Positions 13,249 to 21,571 of a stretch of DNA of 35,400 nucleotides are shown here, in pieces. The DNA comes from Streptococcus halichoeri (GTDB lineage: Bacteria > Bacillota > Bacilli > Lactobacillales > Streptococcaceae): contig NZ_WLZU01000023.1 in the NCBI RefSeq assembly GCF_009870755.1, positions 1-35,400 on the forward strand. Reading direction: 5' to 3'. A model generated the notes under the pieces. It ran no database searches, had not been told where the DNA came from, and saw only the letters and a program-made list of their open reading frames with translations. Both the position numbers and the translations under genes were made by a program. How positions within the stretch are numbered: the stretch's first letter is position 1; each line of letters opens with the position of its first letter.

Positions 13249-15810
13249 ATGAATAAACAGTTGTTCGTTAAAAAAATACTGGGTGTTTGTATGACAAGCT
13301 TGGTGGGGACTGTCCTCACGACTCAACATCCTTCGCTTATATCTGTAGAGGCGCAGGATAAACCCGTTCATACAGGAACCAAGGATGGTGCTAGTTTGGT
13401 CCAAGAGATCCGCCAAGGAAAACGTGGACCCCTCTATGCTGGTTACTATAGAACATGGCATGATAAAGCCTCAACCGGCACGGATGGCAAAACCCATCAT
13501 CTAGAAAATACAATGGCTGAAGTCCCCCAAGAAGTGGACATCCTTTTTGTTTTTCATGACCATACCGCGCCAGATAGCCCTTTTTGGTCTGAGTTAAAGG
13601 ATAAGTATGTTCCGGCCTTGCACCAAAGAAAGACAGTTGTCGTTCAGACAATTGGTGTCAATGAGCTAAATGGCCGCGCCGGTTTATCAAAGTCCTATCC
13701 GGATTCTCCACAAGGGCATCAAGACTTGGCCAAAGCCCTTGTTCAAAAGTATGTGATTGAACGTGGAGTGGATGGCTTAGATATTGACGTTGAGCATGAT
13801 ACTAAGCAAAGAACGGCCCAAGAAGACGAACGTGCCATCAAGGTCTTTAAAGAAATGGCAAAGTTGATTGGTAAAAATGGCCGTGATCAGTCTAAACTGC
13901 TCATCATGGATACCACATTAAGTGTTGATCATAATCCCATATTTAAGGGAGTAGCAGCAGATCTTGATTACCTGCTTCGGCAATATTATGGCTCACAAGG
14001 TGGCAAGGAAACTAAGGCCATTGACGCGGATTGGAAGCAATACCAAAATTATATCCAGGCGAGTCAATTCATGATTGGTTTTTCCTTCTTTGAAGAGTCA
14101 GCCGCAAAGGGCAATTTATGGTTTGATGTCAATGAATACGATCCAAACAACCCTGAAAAAGGAAAAGATATTGAAGGAACACGTGCTAAGACCTATGCAA
14201 AGTGGCAACCAAAGACTGGCGGGCTAAAGGCCGGGATTTTCTCCTATGCCATTGATCGTGACGGTGTAGCACATCTGCCTTCAAACTATAGATATAGGAC
14301 TGGGGCCAACCATTTGAAGCATTCTGTAGATACGGTTTCCCATACTGACTATACTGTTTCTAAAAAACTAAAAGCGCTAATGACTAAAGAGAGTTCCTAC
14401 GATCAGATTGATGCGACTGATTTTCCTGATGACGCTTTGCGAGCTGCCATTCGTGCCCAGGTAGGAAATAAGCGCGGCGATCTTGAACGCTTTAGTGGCA
14501 CCTTGCGGTTAGAAGATCCAGCCATTAAGAACCTTAAAGGCTTAAATAAGCTAACCAGGGTGTCTAAGTTAGAATTGGTGAATCTACCACGCATTACTCG
14601 GTTACATCCTGCGGTCTTGCCAGCTAATATGAAAGCGACTCAGGAGGCTATAGCCCCTGTGGCAGCTAGCACCGCCACCAATAGCCCTGAACAAGCGCAG
14701 CTGATTCCCCAAGCATCCTTAGTTATTTCTGGCCTAAGCAGGCTCAAGGTCTTAAACCTTGCTGGGCTCTCGCTAGCAAGCTTAGAGGGTATTCAGGCAG
14801 AGACATTAGGGGCATTAAAAAAGATAGACATCTCAGGTAATAAACTTGATCTGGCAGCAGGGGTTAGGAATCGCGCAATCCTAGATAGGATGCTAGCAAC
14901 CATTAAGGCCAACAGTAAGTCTGGCTCTAACCAAGTGCCAGCTGGGGCTGCGAAGTTTGACAGGCAAAGGCCACAGGGTTTTTATCCTGATCAGCACAAA
15001 ACCAAGGACCTTCAAGTGGCTTTAAATAGTGGGACGATTGACTTGCAGTCCAAGCTGCTAGGTGAAACCATGACTAACCAAGGTACGGTTATTGACTCTG
15101 AGAGTGCCTATCAGACTTACCAGCAAGAGCAGATTGCTGGACGAACTTTTATTGATCCTAATTATAAATATGAAGACTTTAAGGTTTCCTATGACAACTA
15201 TACAGTGACAGTGAGTGATTCCACGTTAGCTACTAGTCCTATGAAAACCTTAGTCACCAACAAAGAAGAAACGTATCAGGTTGCCTTCTTTGCACCAGGT
15301 AATCAAAGTGTTCCAGTCCACACGGCACAAGTCATGGTCGGTAATGGAAAAGACACCCTGGTTAACTTGGCAGCAGGAGCAAAGATTATCGGAGGCAGTG
15401 CCAATTCAGCCAATGCGGCCAAGGTATTTGATGGCGCCATTGAACGCAACTTGCTCGCGACGCAAAGTCAGGCTTCCATTATCTTTGAGCTAACAAATCC
15501 TGGTTTTGTCAAGTCCTTTCGTTTCTTCAATGATCGGACCACTAGTAGGGAAGATTATATCAAGGAAGTGAAACTGGAAGTTTTTACGAAAAAATTATCT
15601 GATTATTCAGACATTAACCGGGATCTGGAGCAATCTGGTAACTGGAAGACAGTCGCAACCTACACAGGAGAAGCTGATGACTTTAGCAAAGCGCTAGACA
15701 ATCTCGAAAATCCTTCGCCAAGATATTGGCGCGTGACTGTTGATACCAAGGGTGGTGCTTATAGTTGGCCATCATTGCCTGAACTGCAAATCCTTGGGCA
15801 TCGCAATTAA
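13249..15810 (+). CDS. Secreted EndoS-family endo-beta-N-acetylglucosaminidase (IgG glycan hydrolase)
   Basis: A secreted GH18 enzyme predicted to cut the chitobiose core of the N-glycan on IgG Fc and so blunt antibody function. The start at 13249 has AAGGAG 7 bases upstream and gives 853 residues; a GTG at 13195 would add 18 residues ahead of a proper signal peptide. The signal peptide covers about residues 1-36 and ends near VEAQ. The GH18 domain runs from about 50 to 360, with DGLDIDVE at 175-182: E182 is the expected acid and D180 its helper. A leucine-rich region (about 390-560), an Ig-like segment and a carbohydrate-binding-like domain ending ELQILGHRN follow. From memory, residues up to about 370 resemble EndoS2, while the rest resembles EndoS. 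The three-helix bundles of EndoS and any LPXTG anchor are absent. Confidence 0.92.
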   Translation: MNKQLFVKKILGVCMTSLVGTVLTTQHPSLISVEAQDKPVHTGTKDGASLVQEIRQGKRGPLYAGYYRTWHDKASTGTDGKTHHLENTMAEVPQEVDILFVFHDHTAPDSPFWSELKDKYVPALHQRKTVVVQTIGVNELNGRAGLSKSYPDSPQGHQDLAKALVQKYVIERGVDGLDIDVEHDTKQRTAQEDERAIKVFKEMAKLIGKNGRDQSKLLIMDTTLSVDHNPIFKGVAADLDYLLRQYYGSQGGKETKAIDADWKQYQNYIQASQFMIGFSFFEESAAKGNLWFDVNEYDPNNPEKGKDIEGTRAKTYAKWQPKTGGLKAGIFSYAIDRDGVAHLPSNYRYRTGANHLKHSVDTVSHTDYTVSKKLKALMTKESSYDQIDATDFPDDALRAAIRAQVGNKRGDLERFSGTLRLEDPAIKNLKGLNKLTRVSKLELVNLPRITRLHPAVLPANMKATQEAIAPVAASTATNSPEQAQLIPQASLVISGLSRLKVLNLAGLSLASLEGIQAETLGALKKIDISGNKLDLAAGVRNRAILDRMLATIKANSKSGSNQVPAGAAKFDRQRPQGFYPDQHKTKDLQVALNSGTIDLQSKLLGETMTNQGTVIDSESAYQTYQQEQIAGRTFIDPNYKYEDFKVSYDNYTVTVSDSTLATSPMKTLVTNKEETYQVAFFAPGNQSVPVHTAQVMVGNGKDTLVNLAAGAKIIGGSANSANAAKVFDGAIERNLLATQSQASIIFELTNPGFVKSFRFFNDRTTSREDYIKEVKLEVFTKKLSDYSDINRDLEQSGNWKTVATYTGEADDFSKALDNLENPSPRYWRVTVDTKGGAYSWPSLPELQILGHRN

Positions 15811-15994
15811 AGCCAAGGAAATGTGAGAGGAGTAAAGAGAGCAACAATTGGGTGTTGAAAGTAAGCGTAGGACTCGCCTCGGCGCTGCCTGTTCTGATGA
15901 AAAAGCCAGTGCTCTATCTAAAAAAGGCGTGCAAAGAGCTAACTTAAAAAATCATCAATAACCTTGAGCTCTTTACGGCTATTATTGATAATAG

Positions 15995-16030
15995 GCAAAA
16001 AGCTGTGGCCGGATGTTCGCAGCTTTTTGC
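15995..16030 (+). terminator. Terminator after the endoglycosidase gene
   Basis: GCAAAAAGCTG (15995-16005) pairs perfectly with CAGCTTTTTGC (16020-16030). The U-run is inside the right arm, so it can act in both directions. Confidence 0.65.
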
Positions 16031-16077
16031 AGTGTATTGCTAATTAAAGGAGGCTTAGTTTTTTTGTACTAGTGCTA

Positions 16078-16092
16078 CTGCTAACGTGTACA
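16078..16092 (+). promoter_or_regulatory. Cre-like catabolite-response site upstream of manA
   Basis: CTGCTAACGTGTACA matches the recalled cre consensus WTGNNARCGNWWWCA at all but two degenerate positions and includes TG, AACG and the final CA. It lies about 55 bases before the manA -10. CcpA binding is inferred. Confidence 0.35.
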
Positions 16093-16142
16093 TGTTAAGT
16101 GCAGATCTTTTGGGGTTCAAACTGTTAAGCCGGGCCAGAAAG

Positions 16143-16151
16143 TGTTATAAT
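16143..16151 (+). promoter_or_regulatory. manA extended -10 promoter
   Basis: TGTTATAAT is a perfect extended -10. Between it and manA are four overlapping 2-3 codon frames that each start with ATG (16162, 16170, 16178, 16183), the last ending TAA directly before the manA ATG. Confidence 0.65.
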
Positions 16152-16194
16152 AAACAAAACAATGAACAAATGAACATATGAAATGAGGACGTAA

Positions 16195-17148
16195 ATGGCA
16201 GAACCACTTTTTCTAAATTCCTGTATGCATGAAAAAATTTGGGGTGGGACCAAGCTTCGTGATGTCTTTAATTACCCAATCCCTAGTGAGCATACCGGCG
16301 AATACTGGGCAATCTCGGCCCATCCCAATGGGGTGTCCACCGTTAGCAATGGTCTTTATCAAGGAGAAGCTCTGGATCAGCTTTACGCTGAGCATCCAGA
16401 GTTATTTGGCAATCCTAAATCCAAGGTTTTTCCCTTGCTAACGAAAATTTTAGATGCTAATGACTGGCTCAGTGTTCAGGTCCATCCTGACGATGCTTAT
16501 GCTCTTAAACACGAAGGGGAGTTGGGTAAAACAGAATGCTGGTACGTCATTGCTGCTGATGACGGCGCAGAAATTATCTATGGTCATAATGCCCAATCTA
16601 AAGAAGAGCTCAGACAGCTCATTCAAGCTCAGCGTTGGGATGATTTGCTAACACGCATTCCGGTTCAAGCGGGTGATTTTTTCTATGTGCCAAGTGGGAC
16701 CATGCACGCTATTGGCAAAGGCATTTTGATTTTAGAGACACAACAATCTAGTGACACCACCTACCGTGTCTATGATTTTGACCGTAAGGATGCAACCGGA
16801 AAATACAGGGATTTGCATATTGAGCAATCTATTGACGTTTTGACCATCGGCAAGCCAGAAAATAGTGTTCCAGCTACCCTAGTGCTTGATCATATGGTGA
16901 CGACCACTCTGGTGGCCAATCCATTTTTCACCGTCTATAAATGGTTGATTAACCAAACTACCGAAATGGCGCAATCTGCTCCTTATTTGTTAGTTAGTGT
17001 CTTAAATGGCCAAGGCCGATTGTTTGTAGATGAAACAGCTTACACACTTGAAAAAGGCATGCACTTCATCTTGCCAAATACTGTCAAGAAATGGACATTT
17101 GAAGGTCAATTAGAGATGATTGTCAGCCACCCTAATCACGAAACTTAA
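16195..17148 (+). CDS. manA: Mannose-6-phosphate isomerase, class I
   Basis: This cytoplasmic zinc enzyme converts mannose-6-phosphate to fructose-6-phosphate and feeds mannose into glycolysis. The 317-residue product is the short Gram-positive form. Metal ligands are visible: Q95 and H97 in QVHP, E114 in KTECWYV, and H171 in GTMHAIG. The ATG is preceded by AGGA five bases away, a tight ribosome site. The leader is unusual, being a chain of mini-frames. A cre-like site upstream is consistent with carbon control. It is followed by an imperfect terminator (17161-17200) and then secA, as in relatives. Confidence 0.95.
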   Translation: MAEPLFLNSCMHEKIWGGTKLRDVFNYPIPSEHTGEYWAISAHPNGVSTVSNGLYQGEALDQLYAEHPELFGNPKSKVFPLLTKILDANDWLSVQVHPDDAYALKHEGELGKTECWYVIAADDGAEIIYGHNAQSKEELRQLIQAQRWDDLLTRIPVQAGDFFYVPSGTMHAIGKGILILETQQSSDTTYRVYDFDRKDATGKYRDLHIEQSIDVLTIGKPENSVPATLVLDHMVTTTLVANPFFTVYKWLINQTTEMAQSAPYLLVSVLNGQGRLFVDETAYTLEKGMHFILPNTVKKWTFEGQLEMIVSHPNHET

Positions 17149-17160
17149 GACCACCATTTA

Positions 17161-17200
17161 GGAGAAAAGGGCCAATTATCTGCTCTTTTTCTCTTTTTTG
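17161..17200 (+). terminator. manA terminator
   Basis: GAGAAAAGGGC pairs with GCTCTTTTTCTC allowing one bulge and a G-U pair, followed by a run of Ts. Confidence 0.55.
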
Positions 17201-17215
17201 TTGATGAACCCTTTC

Positions 17216-17244
17216 TTGAACTAGGGCCGTATTTGTGATAAAAT
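17216..17244 (+). promoter_or_regulatory. secA promoter
   Basis: TTGAAC (17216-17221) and TAAAAT (17239-17244) are spaced by 17 bases, with an extended TGA before the -10. Confidence 0.8.
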
Positions 17245-17274
17245 GAAGCGATAAGATGCTCGAAAGGAACCAGA

Positions 17275-19800
17275 ATGGCAAATATTCTACGCAAAGTCAT
17301 TGAAAATGATAAAGGCGAAATTAGAAAACTCGAAAAGATTGCAAAAAAAGTTGAAGCTTATGCAGATCATATGGAAGCTTTAACAGACCAAGAATTACAA
17401 GCAAAAACACCAGAATTTAAAAGTCGTTATCAGCACGGAGAAACCCTAGACCAATTATTACCAGAAGCTTTTGCAGTGGTACGTGAAGCCTCCCGTCGGG
17501 TGCTGGGATTGTATCCTTACCGCGTCCAAATTATGGGGGGAATTGTTCTCCATAATGGTGATGTTCCTGAAATGCGAACCGGGGAAGGAAAGACCTTAAC
17601 CGCCACGATGCCGGTTTACCTCAATGCTATTGCAGGCGAAGGGGTGCACGTTATCACGGTCAATGAATACCTCTCAACTCGTGATGCTACAGAAATGGGT
17701 GAAGTCTACAGCTGGTTAGGCTTGTCTGTTGGGATTAACCTAGCAGCTAAGTCTCCAGCTGAAAAACGTGAAGCATACAATTGTGATATTACCTATTCAA
17801 CCAACTCTGAGGTCGGTTTTGACTATCTTCGTGACAACATGGTTGTTCGCCAAGAGGACATGGTGCAACGCCCTCTCAATTTTGCTTTGGTTGATGAGGT
17901 GGATTCTGTCTTGATTGATGAAGCCAGGACCCCTTTGATTGTTTCAGGAGCAGTCAGCTCAGAAACCAACCAACTATACATTCGAGCAGACATGTTTGTC
18001 AAAACCTTGGAAGAGGGCGACTATGTCATTGATGTTCCAACCAAAACTATCGGTCTAAGTGATTCTGGGATTGATAAAGCCGAAAGTTATTTTAGCTTAA
18101 GCAATCTCTATGATATTGAAAATGTTGCCCTCACACACTTTATTGACAATGCACTTCGTGCCAACTACATCATGCTCTTAGATATTGATTATGTGGTTAG
18201 TGACGAAGGCGAAATCCTAATTGTTGATCAATTTACCGGTCGGACTATGGAAGGTCGGCGTTTTTCGGATGGCTTACACCAAGCTATTGAAGCCAAAGAA
18301 GGCGTCCGCATCCAAGAAGAATCAAAGACCAGCGCTTCTATTACCTACCAAAACATGTTCCGCATGTATAAGAAATTAGCCGGAATGACCGGGACGGCTA
18401 AAACCGAAGAAGAGGAATTCCGTGAAGTTTACAATATGCGGATTATCCCTATCCCAACCAACCGGCCTATTGCCCGTTTAGATCATACTGATCTGCTATA
18501 CCCAACCCTACAATCCAAGTTTAATGCCGTTATTGCGGATGTCAAAAGACGCCATGAAAAAGGTCAGCCTGTCCTAGTTGGTACCGTTGCGGTTGAAACC
18601 AGTGACTACATTTCCCAACAACTGGTTCGTGCCGGTGTGCCTCACGAAGTGCTTAATGCCAAAAACCACTTCAAAGAAGCCCAAATCATTATGAACGCTG
18701 GTCAACGCGGTGCTGTTACGATCGCGACCAACATGGCTGGTCGAGGAACCGATATTAAGTTGGGCGAAGGGGTCCGTGAATTAGGTGGCCTGTGTGTCAT
18801 CGGTACGGAACGCCATGAGAGCCGCCGGATTGATAATCAGCTGCGTGGCCGTTCAGGACGTCAAGGGGACCCAGGCGAATCGCAATTCTATCTTTCCTTA
18901 GAAGACGATTTGATGCGCCGCTTTGGTTCGGACCGGATTAAGAACTTTCTTGAGCGCATGAAACTTGATGAAGAAGACACCGTGATTAAATCTGGCATGT
19001 TTACGCGCCAAGTCGAATCAGCCCAAAAACGGGTCGAAGGCAATAACTATGACACCCGTAAACAGGTCTTGCAATATGATGATGTGATGCGTGAGCAACG
19101 CGAAATCATTTATGCCAATCGGCGGGATGTCATTACAGCTAATCGTGATCTAGGTCCAGAAATTAAAGCTATGATTGGCCGAACTATTGACCGGGCTGTT
19201 GATGCCCACGCCCGTAGCAATCGTAAGGACGCGCTTGAAGCCATCGTGACATTTGCTCGGACAACAATTGTCCCTGAAGAAACCATCGCTGTTAAAGATT
19301 TGCGAAATTTAAAAGACGAGCAAATCAAAGACTATCTCTATGATCGTGCTTTACGCATCTATGAGTCCCAAGTTGCCAAGTTACACGACCAAGATGCCAT
19401 TTTAGAATTCCAAAAAGTCCTAATCTTGATGATTGTGGACAATAAGTGGACAGAACATATTGATGCGCTTGATCAATTGCGCAATTCTGTCGGCTTGCGT
19501 GGCTATGCGCAAAACAACCCTGTGGTTGAGTATCAATCAGAAGGATTTAAGATGTTCCAGGATATGATTGGCGCCATCGAATTTGACGTCACCCGAACCA
19601 TGATGAAAGCGCAAATTCATGAGCAAGAACGCGAACGCGCTAGCCAGCATGCTACGACCACCGCAACCCGCAACATACAAGCCCAAAATGCTTCTAGGGC
19701 GAATGGCTCCCTTGATTTTTCTGGTGTCAAGCGTAATGACCTGTGCCCATGTGGCTCAGGAAAGAAATTTAAAAACTGCCACGGCAGACAAGTTTTTTAA
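17275..19800 (+). CDS. secA: Preprotein translocase ATPase SecA
   Basis: SecA drives unfolded preproteins through SecYEG; here it would export the nuclease and endoglycosidase. The 841-residue protein has the Walker A segment GEGKT at 103-107, the [19 protein letters not shown]alker B region, VGTVAVETS, and the helicase motif GRGTDIKLG followed by [13 protein letters not shown]. The C-terminal zinc/SecB-type motif [14 protein letters not shown] is complete. AAAGGAA precedes the ATG. Length is typical of the principal SecA; it is not the accessory SecA2. A terminator follows at 19831-19861. Confidence 0.98.
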   Translation: MANILRKVIENDKGEIRKLEKIAKKVEAYADHMEALTDQELQAKTPEFKSRYQHGETLDQLLPEAFAVVREASRRVLGLYPYRVQIMGGIVLHNGDVPEMRTGEGKTLTATMPVYLNAIAGEGVHVITVNEYLSTRDATEMGEVYSWLGLSVGINLAAKSPAEKREAYNCDITYSTNSEVGFDYLRDNMVVRQEDMVQRPLNFALVDEVDSVLIDEARTPLIVSGAVSSETNQLYIRADMFVKTLEEGDYVIDVPTKTIGLSDSGIDKAESYFSLSNLYDIENVALTHFIDNALRANYIMLLDIDYVVSDEGEILIVDQFTGRTMEGRRFSDGLHQAIEAKEGVRIQEESKTSASITYQNMFRMYKKLAGMTGTAKTEEEEFREVYNMRIIPIPTNRPIARLDHTDLLYPTLQSKFNAVIADVKRRHEKGQPVLVGTVAVETSDYISQQLVRAGVPHEVLNAKNHFKEAQIIMNAGQRGAVTIATNMAGRGTDIKLGEGVRELGGLCVIGTERHESRRIDNQLRGRSGRQGDPGESQFYLSLEDDLMRRFGSDRIKNFLERMKLDEEDTVIKSGMFTRQVESAQKRVEGNNYDTRKQVLQYDDVMREQREIIYANRRDVITANRDLGPEIKAMIGRTIDRAVDAHARSNRKDALEAIVTFARTTIVPEETIAVKDLRNLKDEQIKDYLYDRALRIYESQVAKLHDQDAILEFQKVLILMIVDNKWTEHIDALDQLRNSVGLRGYAQNNPVVEYQSEGFKMFQDMIGAIEFDVTRTMMKAQIHEQERERASQHATTTATRNIQAQNASRANGSLDFSGVKRNDLCPCGSGKKFKNCHGRQVF

Positions 19801-19830
19801 ACCAGAAAGCGAGCTAGACTAGAGGATAAG

Positions 19831-19861
19831 GGAAGCTGAGGATTGTCTCAGCTTTTCCCCT
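19831..19861 (+). terminator. secA terminator
   Basis: GGAAGCTGAG (19831-19840) pairs with CTCAGC-TTTTCC (19847 onward), followed by a T-rich tail. No clear promoter lies between it and acpS, so some read-through is likely. Confidence 0.65.
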
Positions 19862-19905
19862 TTTAGGAAAAGAAATTAGAAAGACAAAGACAGACGCGAA
19901 AAAAG

Positions 19906-20262
19906 ATGATTATAGGACATGGAATCGATCTTCAAGAAATCAGTGCCATTGAAGCAGCCGTCACCAGACATCCTCGCTTTGTTGACAAGGTCTTGACAGA
20001 GGCAGAGCTTAGCTACTACCAACGTTTGAGTGCCAAACGCCAGCTAACTTTCTTGGCTGGCCGCTGGGCAGCTAAGGAAGCATTTTCTAAGGCACTAGGA
20101 ACCGGGATCGGAAAGAGTGTTGGTTTTTTAGATATTGATATTTTAATGACTGATAAGGGCTCGCCCATCATTACCCGCTCCCCTTTTTCTGGCAAGAGTT
20201 TTGTCAGCATTTCACATAGCGGCAATTATGTCCAAGCAAGTGTTATTTTGGAGGATAATTAA
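19906..20262 (+). CDS. acpS: Holo-[acyl-carrier-protein] synthase
   Basis: AcpS transfers 4'-phosphopantetheine from coenzyme A to a serine of acyl carrier protein, which activates fatty-acid synthesis. The 118-residue product has the two Mg2+ motifs: GIDLQEI with D8, and [13 protein letters not shown] with E58. The family end [15 protein letters not shown] is present. The ribosome site is weak (AGACGCG before an A-run). The gene ends two bases before alr, a conserved acpS-alr pair. Confidence 0.96.
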   Translation: MIIGHGIDLQEISAIEAAVTRHPRFVDKVLTEAELSYYQRLSAKRQLTFLAGRWAAKEAFSKALGTGIGKSVGFLDIDILMTDKGSPIITRSPFSGKSFVSISHSGNYVQASVILEDN

Positions 20263-20264
20263 GC

Positions 20265-21371
20265 ATGTATGCAAGCACACACCGTCCAACGGTTGCTAAG
20301 ATTGACTTAGCAGCGATTCGATCCAATATCAAAGCCGTTCAGGCCCATATACCAACAGCGACAAAGACTTATGCGGTGGTTAAGGCCAATGCCTACGGTC
20401 ACGGCGCTGTTGCCGTTGCTAAAGCAATTGCCCCGCTGGTTGATGGCTTTTGTGTGTCTAATCTGGACGAAGGGTTAGAATTGCGTAAAGCCGGGCTTGA
20501 ACAAGACATTTTAGTGCTAGGAGTGGTCTTGCCTGAGGCAATCCCCCTTGCCCTAGCTCATCAGATTACCCTAACCATTGCTAGTAAGGAATGGCTTGAG
20601 CTGGCTCAGCACGAAAATGCGCTTATAGAGGGCCTGCGTGTCCATGTTAAAGTGGATTCAGGGATGGGCCGGATTGGTGTGCGAAGCTTGGCTGAAGCAG
20701 ATGACCTCATCGTGAGTCTACAAGCTTACGGTGCGCAAGTGGAAGGTATCTTTACTCATTTTGCCACTGCAGATGAAGCTGATACGCACCAGTTTGAAGA
20801 ACAGTTAGCCTTTTTTACTGACTTGGTGAGTCATTTGCAGCGCAAACCTGCCTTAGTTCATGCGAGCAACTCAGCCACCAGCCTGTGGCATAGTGAGACG
20901 ATCTTTAATGCGATTCGCTTAGGAATTGGGATGTATGGCTTGAATCCCAGCGGTCATGCCTTGCCTTTACCTTATCACTTAAAACCAGCACTTAGTCTCG
21001 AGACCCAGCTGGTTCATGTTAAGCAAATTCCAGCTGGTGCTAAGGTAGGCTATGGAGCGACCTATACTGCCAAAGCGCCAGAATATGTTGGAACGCTACC
21101 TATTGGCTATGCTGATGGCTGGACACGGGATTTACAAGGCTTTTATGTCTTGCTTGATGGGCAGGCCTGTGAAATCATCGGGCGCATTTCCATGGATCAG
21201 ACCACTATCAGATTACCCAAAGCCTATCCTTTAGGCAGTCGCGTTGTCTTGATTGGTGAGAGTGGTGTAAGGTCTATTTCTACCACCGATGTGGCTGACA
21301 AAAAAGAGACGATTAATTATGAAGTGCTTTGCCTGTTGAGCGATCGCGTTCCCAGATGCTATGCAGATTAG
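20265..21371 (+). CDS. alr: Alanine racemase
   Basis: This PLP enzyme makes D-alanine for peptidoglycan and for D-alanylation of teichoic acids. The 368-residue protein carries the PLP lysine K40 in [10 protein letters not shown] and the second catalytic residue, a tyrosine, in [15 protein letters not shown] and the late ISMDQTTI segment are also typical. GGAGG lies just upstream, within the end of acpS, so translation is probably coupled. A terminator follows. Confidence 0.97.
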   Translation: MYASTHRPTVAKIDLAAIRSNIKAVQAHIPTATKTYAVVKANAYGHGAVAVAKAIAPLVDGFCVSNLDEGLELRKAGLEQDILVLGVVLPEAIPLALAHQITLTIASKEWLELAQHENALIEGLRVHVKVDSGMGRIGVRSLAEADDLIVSLQAYGAQVEGIFTHFATADEADTHQFEEQLAFFTDLVSHLQRKPALVHASNSATSLWHSETIFNAIRLGIGMYGLNPSGHALPLPYHLKPALSLETQLVHVKQIPAGAKVGYGATYTAKAPEYVGTLPIGYADGWTRDLQGFYVLLDGQACEIIGRISMDQTTIRLPKAYPLGSRVVLIGESGVRSISTTDVADKKETINYEVLCLLSDRVPRCYAD

Positions 21372-21381
21372 TAAAGACTAT

Positions 21382-21420
21382 GGGCTGAACTTCTTAAGGC
21401 TTGGTGAAGTCAGCTCTTTT
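21382..21420 (+). terminator. alr terminator
   Basis: GGGCTGAACTTC (21382-21393) pairs with GAAGTCAGCTC (21406-21416) with one bulge, followed by TTTT. Confidence 0.65.
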
Positions 21421-21571
21421 GCCTTTTGCCCGTCTTTTCTTTACGTGAAGTTGCTTAAGAATTTTCTACTAGTGATTAATCGACCAGATTTTATGGAGGT
21501 GGCGCAACCGGCTCATTGCTTTAGTTGCATTTTCGTGTGCCCCTCTTTTTTTATAGAAAGGAATCAGCTTG

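Larger units (their letters stand above)
15811..16194. other. Gene-free region between the endoglycosidase gene and manA
   Basis: It holds a weak stem AAAGAGCT/AGCTCTTT, a palindrome CTATTATTGATAATAG, the endoglycosidase terminator at 15995-16030, a cre-like site, and the manA promoter. The fructokinase gene scrK, which I recall upstream of manA in relatives, is not found, which fits loss of the sucrose locus. Confidence 0.55.
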
